Numbered from the stretch's first letter, positions 31,677-41,313 are shown. The stretch is 64,000 nucleotides of DNA from an uncultured Bacteroidales bacterium (GCA_900317155.1 ONFO01000006.1:1-64000); one strand, 5' to 3'. Notes: generated by a model not told the origin, from the letters alone. Translations and numbers: made by a program.

Positions 31677-34600
31677 ATGAGAAAACATATCCTTACCGCC
31701 CTGCTCGTCATGTTGTCGATTGTGACTTTCGGCCAGCAGTGGGTCGCCATCAAGAGCGACACTCCGAGCACCATTCAGACGACTTTGGTTGCCTCTACCG
31801 AGAACCAAATCACCGTCAACATGCAAGTCCCTGGCTTCTACACTTTCGAGGTAACCACGCCTCATGGCGAAGCCAACATCATCTCGGTTCCCAGAACGGT
31901 CAGCACCGCTGCCGCTGGTGAGCCCAACCTGCCCATGATTGCCGTTCCGGCTATCATCGGCGACCAACAGCATTACAACATCCGACTCATTGACGCTCAA
32001 TACACTGATTTCCAGATGGAGGTCGCGCCTTCAAAAGGCGATTTCCCGCGCAGTGTCAATCCTGACGATGTGCCTTATACTTATGGTGAAGCCTATTCGA
32101 CAGACGCCTTCTTCCCCGCTCAGAATGTAGGTTTGTACGATCCTTACATCCTGCGTGACTTCCGCGGACAGAATATGGTATTCTATCCCTTCGCCTACAA
32201 CCCCGTAACACATACCTTGCGCGTGTATTACAACATGACTGTTGAGATGTACAGCGACGGCCAACTCGGCGAAAACACCCTCAGCCGCCGTTCCTCTGAG
32301 GTGAGGATGGACCCCGAATTTGGTGCCTTGTACCAAAACCACTTCATCAACTACAGTGAAGGTTTGAGCAAATACAACGCCGTTGACGAGACTGGTGAAC
32401 TGCTCATCATCTGCCACGACGCCTTTATGGAAGCTATGCAACCTTTCGTCAACTGGAAAAAACAAATTGGCAGACCCGTCACTATGGTCGGCACCTCAGT
32501 TTCAGGCTTCACTAGCGATGCCATTAAAAACTACATCCAAAGCCAATACAACAGCAACCCCAACATTAGCCACATTTTGCTCGTTGGCGACAATGCACAA
32601 GTGCAGAGTTACTTCACCTCTTCTGGAGGCTATTCTGGCCGTACCGACCAATACTACGGACAACTGGTTGGTAATGACTACTATAATGATGTAATTGTTG
32701 GCCGTTTCTCCGCCGAAACCGTCGACCATGTCACCACACAAGTCGACAAGGTGATCCACTACGAAAGAGACGTCACTGCTGCCGACACTTGGCTTTCGAT
32801 TGGACAAGGTGTTTCCAAGAACGAAGGTGCGGGTAGCGGACACTTTGGTGAGGCCGACTACCAACATATCGACTACATCAGAGACACGCTGTTGCACTAC
32901 AATTACACCAGCATCCATCGTGATTACCAGAACGTACAAGGCGTTTCGTCGAGTGCGGCCATCATCAGCCAGCACATCAACGAAGGCGTGAGCATCATCA
33001 ACTATTGCAACCACGGTTCACCGACGAGTTGGGGCGTGTTCAACTACAGCAACTCGCACATCAATGCTTTGACCAACGACAACAAGTTGCCCTTCATTTG
33101 GTCGGTGGCTTGCAACAACGGACAACTTGACTATTCGCAGCCCTGCTTCGCTGAGGCATGGATGCGTGCCACCAACAACTCCAACGGTGCGCCTACCGGA
33201 GCCATCGGTGGTATGTTCAGCTACATCTCACAACCTTGGCAGCCGCCTATGTATGGTCAGGACGAGATGAATAACGTCCTCACGGAACACAGAAGCATCA
33301 AGCGCACCCTCGGCGGCATTTCGACCGACGGCAACATGAAGATTCTTGACCAATACAACTCGAATGGACAAGGTTTGGCCACCTATCAGTTCTGGCTCCT
33401 CTTTGGTGATCCAACGCTCACTGTGCGCAATGCCGTTCCAGCCAACATGAATGTTACCCACGAACCTTCGATGAGTTCAACTGCAACGAGCTTTACAGTG
33501 AACGCCACCAACGGCAACGGCGCCTTAGCCACTTTGACCCGCAACAACGAGATCATGGGCTCGGCCACCATTGTGAATGGCACCTGCAACATCACCTTTG
33601 CCGCACCTGGCACTTCAGGCATTGCCACTCTGACTGTGTTCGGCTACAACAAGATTACCTATATTGCCGAAATCGACATCATGCAGGGAGGCACACAACA
33701 ATACACAGTTAACGTTTCAGCCAATCCAGCCAACGGAGGCACCGTCACTGGAGGCGGCAATTACCAAGCAGGTCAATCCTGCACCGTGACAGCCACAGCC
33801 AACAGCGGATACACCTTTACTAATTGGTCGGAAAACGGAACCATTGTCTCTACCCAACCTAGCTACACATTCGTGGTGAATGGCAACCGCACTTTAGTGG
33901 CCAATTTCCAAGCCCTGCCGCAAAACTACACCATCAGCGTTTCGGCTAACCCAACCAACGGAGGTACCGTGACTGGCGGTGGTACCTATCAACAAGGACA
34001 ACAATGCACCGTACATGCCACGGCAAACACGGGCTACACCTTCACTAACTGGACGGAGAACGGCAATGTGGTTTCAACCCAAGCCAACTACACTTTCACC
34101 GTGAACAGCAACCGCACTTTGGTGGCCAACTTCACGTTGCAACAATTCACTATTACTGCACTTGTTGATCCTTCGCAGTGGGCTGGAGGTGTTGAAGGCG
34201 GTGGCGTCTATACCTATGGTCAAAGCTGCACTTTGACAGCCACTCCTACTGTTCCCTACATCTTTGTCAATTGGACGAAAAACGGTATTCAAGTCAGCAC
34301 TAATGCCACATACACCTTCACGGTCACAGAATCTGCCACCTATGTTGCCCACTTTGTTGTGGAAACTTTCACGATTACAGCGCTTGCCAACCCAACAGAA
34401 GGTGGTGTTGTTACAGGTAGCGGCACTTACGAGATGTTAGATGAGTGCACTGTAACCGCAACAGCCAACGAAGGCTACAATTTCGTCAACTGGACGGAGA
34501 ACGGCAATGTGGTTTCCAATGAAGCCGCTTACACCTTCACCGTTACTGGCGATCGCACTTTGATCGCCAATTTCGAGTTGAAGACCTTTGAAATCGTAGC

Positions 34601-35048
34601 TTCTGTTGACCCAGAAGAGGCTGCAAGCATCAGCGGAGCAGGCATCTATAACTATGGCGACGAGGTTACTCTGACCTTCGACCGCAACGAAGACTGGGCC
34701 TTCCAGAACTGGACTGAAAACGGCGATGTGGTTTCAGAAGAGATGACCTACACCTTTATTGCCACCGAAAACCGCAACCTGGTAGCCAACTTCCTCTTCA
34801 CTGAGGGCATCGGCGAGAACAGCATTGCTGCCAATGTCTATCCTAACCCTACCAAGGGTGAATTCACCCTTGAAGGCGAAGGCTTGAGCCATGTCCGCAT
34901 CGTGAACGCTTACGGACAAACGGTTTACAACGCCGACCTCGAAGACGACCAAGCCCGCATCGACCTCTCTCAGATGGGCAAAGGCATCTACATGATGCAC
35001 ATCGAGGCCAACGGTGGTCATGCCGTCAGGAAGATTGTGGTGGAATAA
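31677..35048 (+). CDS. Gingipain-like C25 peptidase with five repeats and T9SS domain
   Basis: 1123 residues. Order: signal peptide (to about residue 22); pro-region with the C25 propeptide look; catalytic domain with H446 (NYCNHGSPTSWG) and C479 (WSVACNNGQ), the gingipain-family dyad; an Ig-like linker; five ~75-residue repeats (about 680-1045) of the bacterial-repeat type, each with NPxxGGxVxGxGxY, GYxFxNWxENG and RTLVANF; and a type A T9SS tail (VYPNPTKGEFTLEGEG). A secreted or surface cysteine peptidase, probably nutritional. The repeats likely extend or bind at the surface. Ends at a strong terminator. Confidence 0.92.
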   Translation: MRKHILTALLVMLSIVTFGQQWVAIKSDTPSTIQTTLVASTENQITVNMQVPGFYTFEVTTPHGEANIISVPRTVSTAAAGEPNLPMIAVPAIIGDQQHYNIRLIDAQYTDFQMEVAPSKGDFPRSVNPDDVPYTYGEAYSTDAFFPAQNVGLYDPYILRDFRGQNMVFYPFAYNPVTHTLRVYYNMTVEMYSDGQLGENTLSRRSSEVRMDPEFGALYQNHFINYSEGLSKYNAVDETGELLIICHDAFMEAMQPFVNWKKQIGRPVTMVGTSVSGFTSDAIKNYIQSQYNSNPNISHILLVGDNAQVQSYFTSSGGYSGRTDQYYGQLVGNDYYNDVIVGRFSAETVDHVTTQVDKVIHYERDVTAADTWLSIGQGVSKNEGAGSGHFGEADYQHIDYIRDTLLHYNYTSIHRDYQNVQGVSSSAAIISQHINEGVSIINYCNHGSPTSWGVFNYSNSHINALTNDNKLPFIWSVACNNGQLDYSQPCFAEAWMRATNNSNGAPTGAIGGMFSYISQPWQPPMYGQDEMNNVLTEHRSIKRTLGGISTDGNMKILDQYNSNGQGLATYQFWLLFGDPTLTVRNAVPANMNVTHEPSMSSTATSFTVNATNGNGALATLTRNNEIMGSATIVNGTCNITFAAPGTSGIATLTVFGYNKITYIAEIDIMQGGTQQYTVNVSANPANGGTVTGGGNYQAGQSCTVTATANSGYTFTNWSENGTIVSTQPSYTFVVNGNRTLVANFQALPQNYTISVSANPTNGGTVTGGGTYQQGQQCTVHATANTGYTFTNWTENGNVVSTQANYTFTVNSNRTLVANFTLQQFTITALVDPSQWAGGVEGGGVYTYGQSCTLTATPTVPYIFVNWTKNGIQVSTNATYTFTVTESATYVAHFVVETFTITALANPTEGGVVTGSGTYEMLDECTVTATANEGYNFVNWTENGNVVSNEAAYTFTVTGDRTLIANFELKTFEIVASVDPEEAASISGAGIYNYGDEVTLTFDRNEDWAFQNWTENGDVVSEEMTYTFIATENRNLVANFLFTEGIGENSIAANVYPNPTKGEFTLEGEGLSHVRIVNAYGQTVYNADLEDDQARIDLSQMGKGIYMMHIEANGGHAVRKIVVE

Positions 35049-35074
35049 GCCGCATTGTTTCAAACAAAAATCCC

Positions 35075-35113
35075 AAAGTGAGGTGACAAATACTTGCCAC
35101 CTCACTTTTTTTG
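35075..35113 (+). terminator. Terminator after the C25 peptidase gene
   Basis: AAAGTGAGGTG pairs with CACCTCACTTT around a 12-base loop, followed by T7. The -7 element of the next gene starts three bases later. Confidence 0.9.
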
Positions 35114-35115
35114 TC

Positions 35116-35123
35116 TATCTTTG
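35116..35123 (+). promoter_or_regulatory. Promoter -7 element for the beta-CASP gene
   Basis: TATCTTTG, 35 bases before the ATG at 35159; it excludes the in-frame ATG at 35111. Confidence 0.6.
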
Positions 35124-35158
35124 AAGCCAAATTTAACGAAGTTGAATCTAACGATTTC

Positions 35159-36577
35159 ATGCCTATGAAAATCAAATTCATCGGTGCAGCCCAGGAAGTG
35201 ACGGGCAGCAAGCACCTCATCACCACTGACCATGGCAAGAAAATCCTATTGGACTGCGGCATGTTCCAAGGCAAAGGTCTCGAAACTGACGCCGCCAACC
35301 GTAATATCATGGTCGATCCCAAGGAAATCGACGTTATCATCCTCACCCATGCCCATATCGACCACTGCGGCCTCATCCCCTATTTCTACAAATTGGGCTT
35401 CCGAGGTCAAGTCGTCTGCACCAAAGCTACCGAGGACCTGTGCAGCATCATGCTCCCCGACAGCGGTTTCATCCAAGAGAACGATATGGAGTGGTTCAAC
35501 AAGAAACGCCGCAAACAAGGGCTACCCGCTTTGCAACCTATCTATACCGAAAAAGATGCTCGCGCCAGCATGGAGTTGTTTGTCAGCGTGGCCTACAACC
35601 GCTACTTTTATATAGACAATAATATCAAGGTAAAGTTCAACAACACAGGTCACTTGCTTGGTAGCGGTTGTGCCATCATTGAAATCGACGAAGGTGGCAA
35701 GATGACCCGCATCGGCTACACGGGCGACATCGGGCGCGAATACAACTATTTGCTGCGCTCGCCCGAGCCTTTCCCACACTGCGACTACCTCATCACAGAG
35801 GCCACCTACGGTAACCGTCTCCACAGCGACCGCACCAATGCCGAGCAACAACTGTTGGAAATCATCTATCATACTTGTGTGGAGAAACGTGGCAAACTCA
35901 TCATCCCGTCGTTCGCGGTCAGCCGTACGCAAGAGATTGTGTATCTACTGAATAACTTTTACAACGAGGGCAAACTGCCCGAGAAGATTCCAGTTTATGT
36001 CGACAGTCCTTTGGCCGTCAATGCTACCGAAATCTTCCGTATGCACGTCGACCTATTCAATGATGACGTAAAGGACGTCATCGAATACGACCCCGACCCC
36101 TTTGGCTTCAACGGGCTCACTTTCGTGCGCGACATCAACCAATCGAAGGAACTAAATGCTACTAAACAACCTTGCATCATCATCTCTGCTTCGGGCATGA
36201 TGGAAGCTGGCCGCGTGAAACACCACATCGCCAACAGCATCGAGAATCCCAACAACAGCATCCTTGCCATCGGCTATTGCTCGCCTACTACATTGGGTGC
36301 CAAACTGTTGGAAAAACCAGCACCTGCCAACGTTTCCATCTTTGGCATAGAGCACACAGTCAACGCCGAGATTTTCGAAATCGATGCCTTCAGCGGTCAC
36401 GGCGACTACAAGGAGATGATCCATTATCTGAGCTGCCAAGACCCGAGTAAGGTTAAAAAGACCTTTATCGTGCACGGTGACCTTGAAGCCCAACAATACT
36501 ATCAAAGGCAACTTCGCAAGGAAGGTTGGGACAACATCGTCATCCCCGAGCCTGGAGAAGAGTTTGAATTGAAATAA
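35159..36577 (+). CDS. Beta-CASP metallo-beta-lactamase RNA exonuclease-like protein
   Basis: 472 residues (start at 35159 or 35165). Metal ligands are H64-x-H66-x-D68-H69 (LTHAHIDHCG), then HLLGSG and YTGDIGR. Beta-CASP motifs follow: IIPSFAVSRTQEI, SGMMEAGRVKHH and FSGHGDYKEM, with a late VHGDLEA. This is the YSH1/CPSF73-like COG1236 family, RNA nucleases common in bacteria with ill-defined targets. It is of full length, unlike the shorter protein at 8655. It stands alone with its own promoter; hisS follows from a separate promoter. Confidence 0.9.
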   Translation: MPMKIKFIGAAQEVTGSKHLITTDHGKKILLDCGMFQGKGLETDAANRNIMVDPKEIDVIILTHAHIDHCGLIPYFYKLGFRGQVVCTKATEDLCSIMLPDSGFIQENDMEWFNKKRRKQGLPALQPIYTEKDARASMELFVSVAYNRYFYIDNNIKVKFNNTGHLLGSGCAIIEIDEGGKMTRIGYTGDIGREYNYLLRSPEPFPHCDYLITEATYGNRLHSDRTNAEQQLLEIIYHTCVEKRGKLIIPSFAVSRTQEIVYLLNNFYNEGKLPEKIPVYVDSPLAVNATEIFRMHVDLFNDDVKDVIEYDPDPFGFNGLTFVRDINQSKELNATKQPCIIISASGMMEAGRVKHHIANSIENPNNSILAIGYCSPTTLGAKLLEKPAPANVSIFGIEHTVNAEIFEIDAFSGHGDYKEMIHYLSCQDPSKVKKTFIVHGDLEAQQYYQRQLRKEGWDNIVIPEPGEEFELK

Positions 36578-36581
36578 TTTG

Positions 36582-36589
36582 TACTTTTG
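36582..36589 (+). promoter_or_regulatory. Promoter -7 element for hisS
   Basis: TACTTTTG, 15 bases before the ATG at 36605; it excludes the upstream ATG at 36587. Confidence 0.6.
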
Positions 36590-36604
36590 CAAAAAATTTC
36601 AAAA

Positions 36605-37972
36605 ATGGCACAAAAACCCAGCATTCCCAAAGGCACCCGCGACTTCCTGCCCGAAGTCATGGTGCGCCGCAATTATATCTTCGACACAATTAAAACCGTA
36701 TTCAAACGCTTTGGTTTCCAACCGATTGAGACCCCATCAATGGAAAATCTCAGCACCCTTTTGGGCAAATACGGCGAAGAAGGCGACAAACTCCTCTTCC
36801 GTGTACTCAACTCTGGCGACTTCATGAGTGGCGTGGAACAAAATGGCGAACCGCTTGAATCATTGAAGTTGGCCTCAAAAATCACGGAGAAAGGCCTGCG
36901 TTATGACTTGACTGTACCCTTTGCTCGTTTTGTAACCATGTATCGCGACCAGATTGCCTTCCCCTTCAAGCGTTATCAAATCCAACCCGTTTGGCGTGCC
37001 GACCGTCCGCAAAAAGGTCGTTACCGCGAGTTCTGCCAATGCGACGTCGACATCATCGGCAGCGATTCCTTGCTGAACGAAGCTGAATTGGTGCAAATCG
37101 TTGACGAGGTATTCCATGCTTTGAAAATCAGAGTCACGCTGAAGATTAACAACCGCAAGGTGTTGGCAGGCATCGCTGAATACATCGGCAAGTCGGACGC
37201 TTTGGTCGACATTACCGTGGCCATCGACAAGTTGGACAAAATCGGCATCGAGGCCGTCAATGCAGAACTCGCCGAAAAGGGACTGGAGCAAGCTGCCATC
37301 GACAAGCTGCAACCTATTCTCTTCATGAAAGGCAACACTCGCGAAAAGTTGGCACAACTGAAACCTCTGTTGGATAACGAAGTCGGTCAAAAGGGCATCG
37401 AAGAGCTTGAGACCCTGTTCGACTATATTGAAAACATGGAACTTGGCATCGACACCGAACTCGACCTCACCTTGGCTCGTGGCTTAAACTACTACACCGG
37501 AGCCATCTTCGAGGTGAAAGCCAAGGACTTCGCTATAGGCAGCATCTCAGGTGGCGGTCGCTACGACAACCTCACGGGCATCTTTGGTCTGCCCAATGTC
37601 TCTGGCGTAGGCATCAGCTTCGGTGCCGACCGCATCTACGACGTGTTGGAAGGCCTTAACCTCTTCCCCGAGACCATGTCGGAAAGCACCAAGGTCATCT
37701 TCCTCAACTTCGGCAAGAACGAAGAGAAATACTGCCTCAAGTATCTGAACCAGGTACGCAAACACGGCATCAACGCAGAGATTTATCCCGATGCCGCCAA
37801 GATCCAGAAACAGATGAAATACGCCGACCAACGCCACATCCCGATTGTCGTCATCGCTGGCGAAAGCGAAGTAGCTGAGCAAAAGTTCACTGTGAAATGG
37901 ATGAAACAAGGTAAACAAGAAACCGTGGAAGCCAACAAATTGGTGGAAACAATTTTGAATCTTAAATCTTGA
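36605..37972 (+). CDS. hisS: Histidyl-tRNA synthetase
   Basis: 455 residues, usual for bacterial HisRS. Class II motifs: the N-terminal PKGTRDFLP, motif 2 ([26 protein letters not shown]) around residues 115-140, the His-specific ARGLNYYTG and GGRYDNL, and motif 3 ([11 protein letters not shown]). The C-terminal anticodon-binding domain includes [13 protein letters not shown] and [16 protein letters not shown]. It charges tRNA-His in the cytoplasm. The C-terminal codons lie in a 14-bp direct repeat (37955-37982). hutH follows 19 bases later. Confidence 0.96.
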   Translation: MAQKPSIPKGTRDFLPEVMVRRNYIFDTIKTVFKRFGFQPIETPSMENLSTLLGKYGEEGDKLLFRVLNSGDFMSGVEQNGEPLESLKLASKITEKGLRYDLTVPFARFVTMYRDQIAFPFKRYQIQPVWRADRPQKGRYREFCQCDVDIIGSDSLLNEAELVQIVDEVFHALKIRVTLKINNRKVLAGIAEYIGKSDALVDITVAIDKLDKIGIEAVNAELAEKGLEQAAIDKLQPILFMKGNTREKLAQLKPLLDNEVGQKGIEELETLFDYIENMELGIDTELDLTLARGLNYYTGAIFEVKAKDFAIGSISGGGRYDNLTGIFGLPNVSGVGISFGADRIYDVLEGLNLFPETMSESTKVIFLNFGKNEEKYCLKYLNQVRKHGINAEIYPDAAKIQKQMKYADQRHIPIVVIAGESEVAEQKFTVKWMKQGKQETVEANKLVETILNLKS

Positions 37973-37982
37973 ATCTTAAATA
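37955..37982. repeat. 14-bp tandem direct repeat across the hisS stop
   Basis: TTGAATCTTAAATC is followed at once by TTGAATCTTAAATA. The first copy encodes the last HisRS residues (LNLKS) and the stop falls at the junction. Confidence 0.85.
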
Positions 37983-37991
37983 ACAAATAAT

Positions 37992-39503
37992 ATGAAAGTC
38001 CATAAAATCTCATCGAAGGAACTGACCTTCAAACAGGTAAACGAAATACTCACCAAGGGCTACAAGCTCGAGCTCAGTGCCGACGCCATCAAGCGCATCC
38101 AAAAGTGCCGCGACTACCTTGACAAGAAGATGGAGAACCCCGAGAAGCCCATCTACGGCGTGACCACCGGTTTCGGTTCGCTCTGCGATCACAGCATCTC
38201 AAAAGAAGACCTCAGCACCCTGCAGAAGAACCTCGTCATGTCGCACGCCTGCGGCACAGGTGAAATGGTGCCCGAGGAAATCATCCGCCTCATGCTCCTG
38301 CTGAAGGTCCAGAGCCTCAGCTACGGCAACAGCGGTGTGCAAGTCGTGACCGTGCAACGCCTCATCGACTTCTTCAACAACGATGTACTGCCCGTGGTCT
38401 ATAACCAAGGCTCACTCGGTGCCTCTGGCGACTTGGCTCCTTTGGCCAACCTTATGTTGCCTTTGCTCGGTCTAGGCGAGGTGCATTTCGAAGGCAAGAT
38501 CGTCCCTGCTGAAAAGGTACTCAAGAAGTTCGGTTGGGAACCCATCACGCTGCAATCGAAAGAAGGTCTTGCTCTGCTTAATGGTACACAGTTCATGAGC
38601 AGTTATGGCACCTACGTTCTGCTGAAGGCCTTCCGCCTCAGTTATTTGGCAGACCTCATTGGTACAGTCTCTTTGGAAGCCTTCGACGGCCGCATTGAGC
38701 CTTTCTTCGACCAAGTGCATCAAATCCGTCACCACAACGGACAAATCGTCACCGCCAAGCGTGTGCGTGAGTTCACCAAAGGCAGCGAGCTGATTGTCAG
38801 GGAGAAGAAACACGTTCAGGATCCATACTCTTTCCGTTGCATGCCGCAAGTGCATGGTGCTTCGAAGGATGCCATCGACTATGTGGCCTCAGTGTTCAGC
38901 GAGGAAATCAACGCTGTCACCGACAACCCGACCATCTTCCCCGATGAAGACCTGGTCATCAGCGCCGGTAACTTCCACGGCCAGCCTCTCGCCATCACCT
39001 TGGACTTCTTAGCCATTGCCATGGCTGAGTTGGGCAACATCAGCGAGCGCCGTATCTATCAACTGATTGGTGGCAAGCGTGATCTGCCTTCGTTCCTCGT
39101 CGCCGAGCCTGGCCTCAACAGCGGCTTCATGATCCCACAATATGCTGCCGCCAGCATCGTCAGCCAGAGCAAACAGCTCTGCACACCCGCTTCGGTCGAC
39201 AGCATCGAATCCTCACAAGGTCAGGAAGACCACGTCAGCATGGGCGCCAACGCAGCAACGAAGGCTTTGCGCGTGGCTGAAAACTTGGAGCGGGTGCTTG
39301 CCATCGAATTGTTCAATGCCACGCAAGCTCTTGAGTTCCGTCGTCCTCTGAAGTCGTCACCCATCATTGAGAAGTTCGTCGCCGAATACCGCAAACAAGT
39401 GGAATTCGTTCGCATCGACAAGGTGATGTACACCGAGATTGCCAAGAGCGTTCAGTTCGTGAAGGACTATCCGCTGGCTTTTGATGATTTGCAAAATAAA
39501 TGA
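37992..39503 (+). CDS. hutH: Histidine ammonia-lyase
   Basis: 503 residues, normal for HAL. The MIO cofactor triad is A144-S145-G146 in GASGDLAPLANL. The MSHACG segment carries the His typical of histidine-specific enzymes, not phenylalanine or tyrosine lyases. YGVTTGFG, GNFHGQP, and SSQGQEDHVSMG are further landmarks. It removes ammonia from histidine to give urocanate. No other hut genes are adjacent; it instead follows hisS by 19 bases and probably shares its transcript, linking histidine use for translation and catabolism. Confidence 0.94.
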   Translation: MKVHKISSKELTFKQVNEILTKGYKLELSADAIKRIQKCRDYLDKKMENPEKPIYGVTTGFGSLCDHSISKEDLSTLQKNLVMSHACGTGEMVPEEIIRLMLLLKVQSLSYGNSGVQVVTVQRLIDFFNNDVLPVVYNQGSLGASGDLAPLANLMLPLLGLGEVHFEGKIVPAEKVLKKFGWEPITLQSKEGLALLNGTQFMSSYGTYVLLKAFRLSYLADLIGTVSLEAFDGRIEPFFDQVHQIRHHNGQIVTAKRVREFTKGSELIVREKKHVQDPYSFRCMPQVHGASKDAIDYVASVFSEEINAVTDNPTIFPDEDLVISAGNFHGQPLAITLDFLAIAMAELGNISERRIYQLIGGKRDLPSFLVAEPGLNSGFMIPQYAAASIVSQSKQLCTPASVDSIESSQGQEDHVSMGANAATKALRVAENLERVLAIELFNATQALEFRRPLKSSPIIEKFVAEYRKQVEFVRIDKVMYTEIAKSVQFVKDYPLAFDDLQNK

Positions 39504-39507
39504 TTGA

Positions 39508-39581
39508 TTTGTAGGGCTGTCGTACCATGGCAGCCGCTCATAAAAACAAAAGCGGCTGCCACAATGTGACAGCCCTACAAA
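39508..39581. repeat. Palindromic REP-like repeat, copy 2
   Basis: A 74-base imperfect palindrome whose outer arms match copy 1 at 26499-26575 almost base for base (TTTGTAGGGCTGTCGTACCA... and GTGACAGCCCTACAAA). The inner pair GGCAGCCGCT/AGCGGCTGCC flanks a TCATAAAAACAA-type loop. It starts four bases after the hutH stop and might act as its terminator or mRNA stabiliser. Confidence 0.88.
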
Positions 39582-39594
39582 TACCAAATATAGA

Positions 39595-40092
39595 ATGGAA
39601 ACCACAGAACAAAAACGGCCCACAGGAATGACCATCCTTTTGGTATTGTCGTTCATCAATGCCTGCTGGAATATCCTCAGGTCCATCATCATGTATTTTA
39701 CAACGCCACTAATGTCCGAGATGCTCAACAACGGACAATTTGAAGAAATGATGGAGCCTTTTTCCAGCATGGGCGAAGAATTTACCAAAGCCATGAACGA
39801 CAGCATGACAGTCCTCACACAAATCAACACCAACTATTATCTAATTCTATTGGTGCTTTTCATCGCTTCGTTGGTGGGGGTCATAAAAATGTTCAGAGGT
39901 GACAAACGAGGCCTCCACATTTATGCCATCGCTCAAATACTCATGCTCATTGATGCATCAGTGTTCGTGTATCCTCTACAAAAACCATCACCGTTCTTCT
40001 CTGACCTTTTGCTCACTGTTATTTTCATCCTGATTTATTATCTTTACTTTAAACGGATGAATTTGACGCAAGAAAATCAAAATCAAGAATAA
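39595..40092 (+). CDS. Hypothetical membrane protein
   Basis: 165 residues with about four hydrophobic segments: near 14-36 (ILLVLSFINACWNIL), 82-98 (YYLILLVLFIASLVGVI), 107-123 and 133-152. A Met/Glu-rich extracytoplasmic loop (MLNNGQFEEMMEPFSSMGEE) lies between the first two. Family not recognised. It is followed 3 bases later by another membrane protein and then by an HTH gene, so the three form one operon. It begins 13 bases after the REP-like repeat. Confidence 0.65.
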   Translation: METTEQKRPTGMTILLVLSFINACWNILRSIIMYFTTPLMSEMLNNGQFEEMMEPFSSMGEEFTKAMNDSMTVLTQINTNYYLILLVLFIASLVGVIKMFRGDKRGLHIYAIAQILMLIDASVFVYPLQKPSPFFSDLLLTVIFILIYYLYFKRMNLTQENQNQE

Positions 40093-40095
40093 GCC

Positions 40096-40545
40096 ATGGA
40101 ACAACGCGATGGTAAAATCTTCGATCTGAAGCCCGAACTCACCACGGCGATGAAACTGGCGGCGAGTTTTGCCATCACCTATTATGGTTTGTTGCTTATC
40201 TATGAAGTATTTACTCTTGTCTACAGCCGATATTTCATTGATTCCTATTACTTTAACCAAGGACAAACCGATGAGGGCACCAAAGAGCTATGGACTCAAA
40301 TCATTCAACTTGTATTATCTACAATACTAGTTTTCAGTTTGATACAAGTATTTAGAAAGAAGATTCACGGAAAAGCCCTATTTGTCGGGTTCTCGATTTT
40401 ACTCATCGCTTTTCAGTTTTACACTACAGGTTTTGTACCATGGATGAAATACGCTCTTGAAGTGCTCTTGGTACTTATCATTGCTCCTATTAGGGTAAAA
40501 AAGAAAATCAAGCTGAAACAAATTCAATCAAAAGAAGAAAAATGA
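40096..40545 (+). CDS. Hypothetical membrane protein
   Basis: 149 residues with four hydrophobic helices (about 20-42, 72-88, 95-112 and 118-134) and a lysine-rich cytosolic tail (RVKKKIKLKQIQSKEEK). Family not recognised; the arrangement resembles DUF2975-type membrane proteins that are commonly encoded just before a small HTH regulator, as here. The stop overlaps the HTH start by 4 bases (ATGA), which strongly suggests a coupled pair. Confidence 0.65.
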   Translation: MEQRDGKIFDLKPELTTAMKLAASFAITYYGLLLIYEVFTLVYSRYFIDSYYFNQGQTDEGTKELWTQIIQLVLSTILVFSLIQVFRKKIHGKALFVGFSILLIAFQFYTTGFVPWMKYALEVLLVLIIAPIRVKKKIKLKQIQSKEEK

Positions 40546-40802
40546 AAACAGAAGATTTTCACATAGGAAATGCCATTAAAGCGATACTTAAAGAGCAAGA
40601 GCGTAGTGAAGCTTGGCTTGCAAGAAAAGTACACTGTGATCCAGGCAATTTCAATCGAATCCTCAAACGAAATACCATGGACTTAGACTTGTTGAGAAGG
40701 ATTTCCATTTCACTGAAACACAACTTTTTTACAGATTTTGCTTGTTTTGTTGAGCAACAAATCCATAACGATACTTTGAAGTTAGACAATACCGATATCT
40801 GA
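40542..40802 (+). CDS. Small helix-turn-helix DNA-binding protein
   Basis: 86 residues. An HTH of the XRE/Cro type is visible: IGNAIKAILKEQERSEAWLARKV-H (helices 1-2), then DPGNFNRILKRNTMD as recognition helix, then LLRRISISLKHNFF. The C-terminal ~25 residues are polar. It is probably the transcription regulator of its own operon, with the two membrane proteins upstream as sensor or effector partners. No inverted repeat operator is obvious before 39595. Confidence 0.75.
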   Translation: MKTEDFHIGNAIKAILKEQERSEAWLARKVHCDPGNFNRILKRNTMDLDLLRRISISLKHNFFTDFACFVEQQIHNDTLKLDNTDI

Positions 40803-40885
40803 CACAATAAAATCATTGTAAAATACGCATTAAAGCATTGTAATATTAAACATATAGAATCCCACACACCTCCATAAAAACCCTT

Positions 40886-40893
40886 TAACTTTG
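40886..40893 (+). promoter_or_regulatory. Promoter -7 element for the 40961 gene
   Basis: TAACTTTG. The ~65-base 5' leader contains a small hairpin (AAGTGC/GCACTT at about 40903-40920) of unknown role. Confidence 0.5.
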
Positions 40894-40960
40894 CAAAGTA
40901 TTAAGTGCATAATAGCACTTCTATATTAACAAAGTAAATATCATATAATTATATAGCGTC

Positions 40961-41278
40961 ATGAAGAAAAATACTATTTCACTTTTAGCTATTTTGGCTG
41001 CATTTTCAATGACAGCTTCATCAACTATTGCTCAAATAACGGTACCTAAAGACAGCATTCAAAAGTCCATTGCTATCGTAGAGGAAGTAGAAGACGACAC
41101 CAAAGGTCAAGAAGAATTTCTGGATTTAGCAGTTAAAAACGAAAATGTTGAAATGCCTCAACCAGAACACCAAAGCATTACAATTGACTACCTTGCTCCT
41201 CTTGGTGGCGGAGTTCTTCTTTTAAGTTGCTTGGGTGGTGCTTACCTACTCGGAAAAAAGAGAAAAGAAAACGATTAA
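40961..41278 (+). CDS. Small exported protein with C-terminal anchor-like tail
   Basis: 105 residues. A signal peptide (MKKNTISLLAILAAFSMTAS..., cleavage near AQ, residue 26) is followed by a ~50-residue acidic, polar segment. The tail has the three-part form of a sorting signal: APLGGG, a hydrophobic helix (VLLLSCLGGAYLL) and a basic end (GKKRKEND). Such PxGGG tails recur on small Bacteroidales proteins. The sorting enzyme, if any, is not known to me. Single gene, with the 41314 terminator behind it. Confidence 0.65.
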   Translation: MKKNTISLLAILAAFSMTASSTIAQITVPKDSIQKSIAIVEEVEDDTKGQEEFLDLAVKNENVEMPQPEHQSITIDYLAPLGGGVLLLSCLGGAYLLGKKRKEND

Positions 41279-41313
41279 TTCTCTTTTTAGAAAACACATA
41301 TTGCCAAATATGC

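Noticed and set aside
35159-36577. Second member of the candidate system at 7165-10636 because it is also a metallo-beta-lactamase protein
   Set aside because: It is a full-length beta-CASP family protein with its own promoter, of core-genome composition and far from the block.
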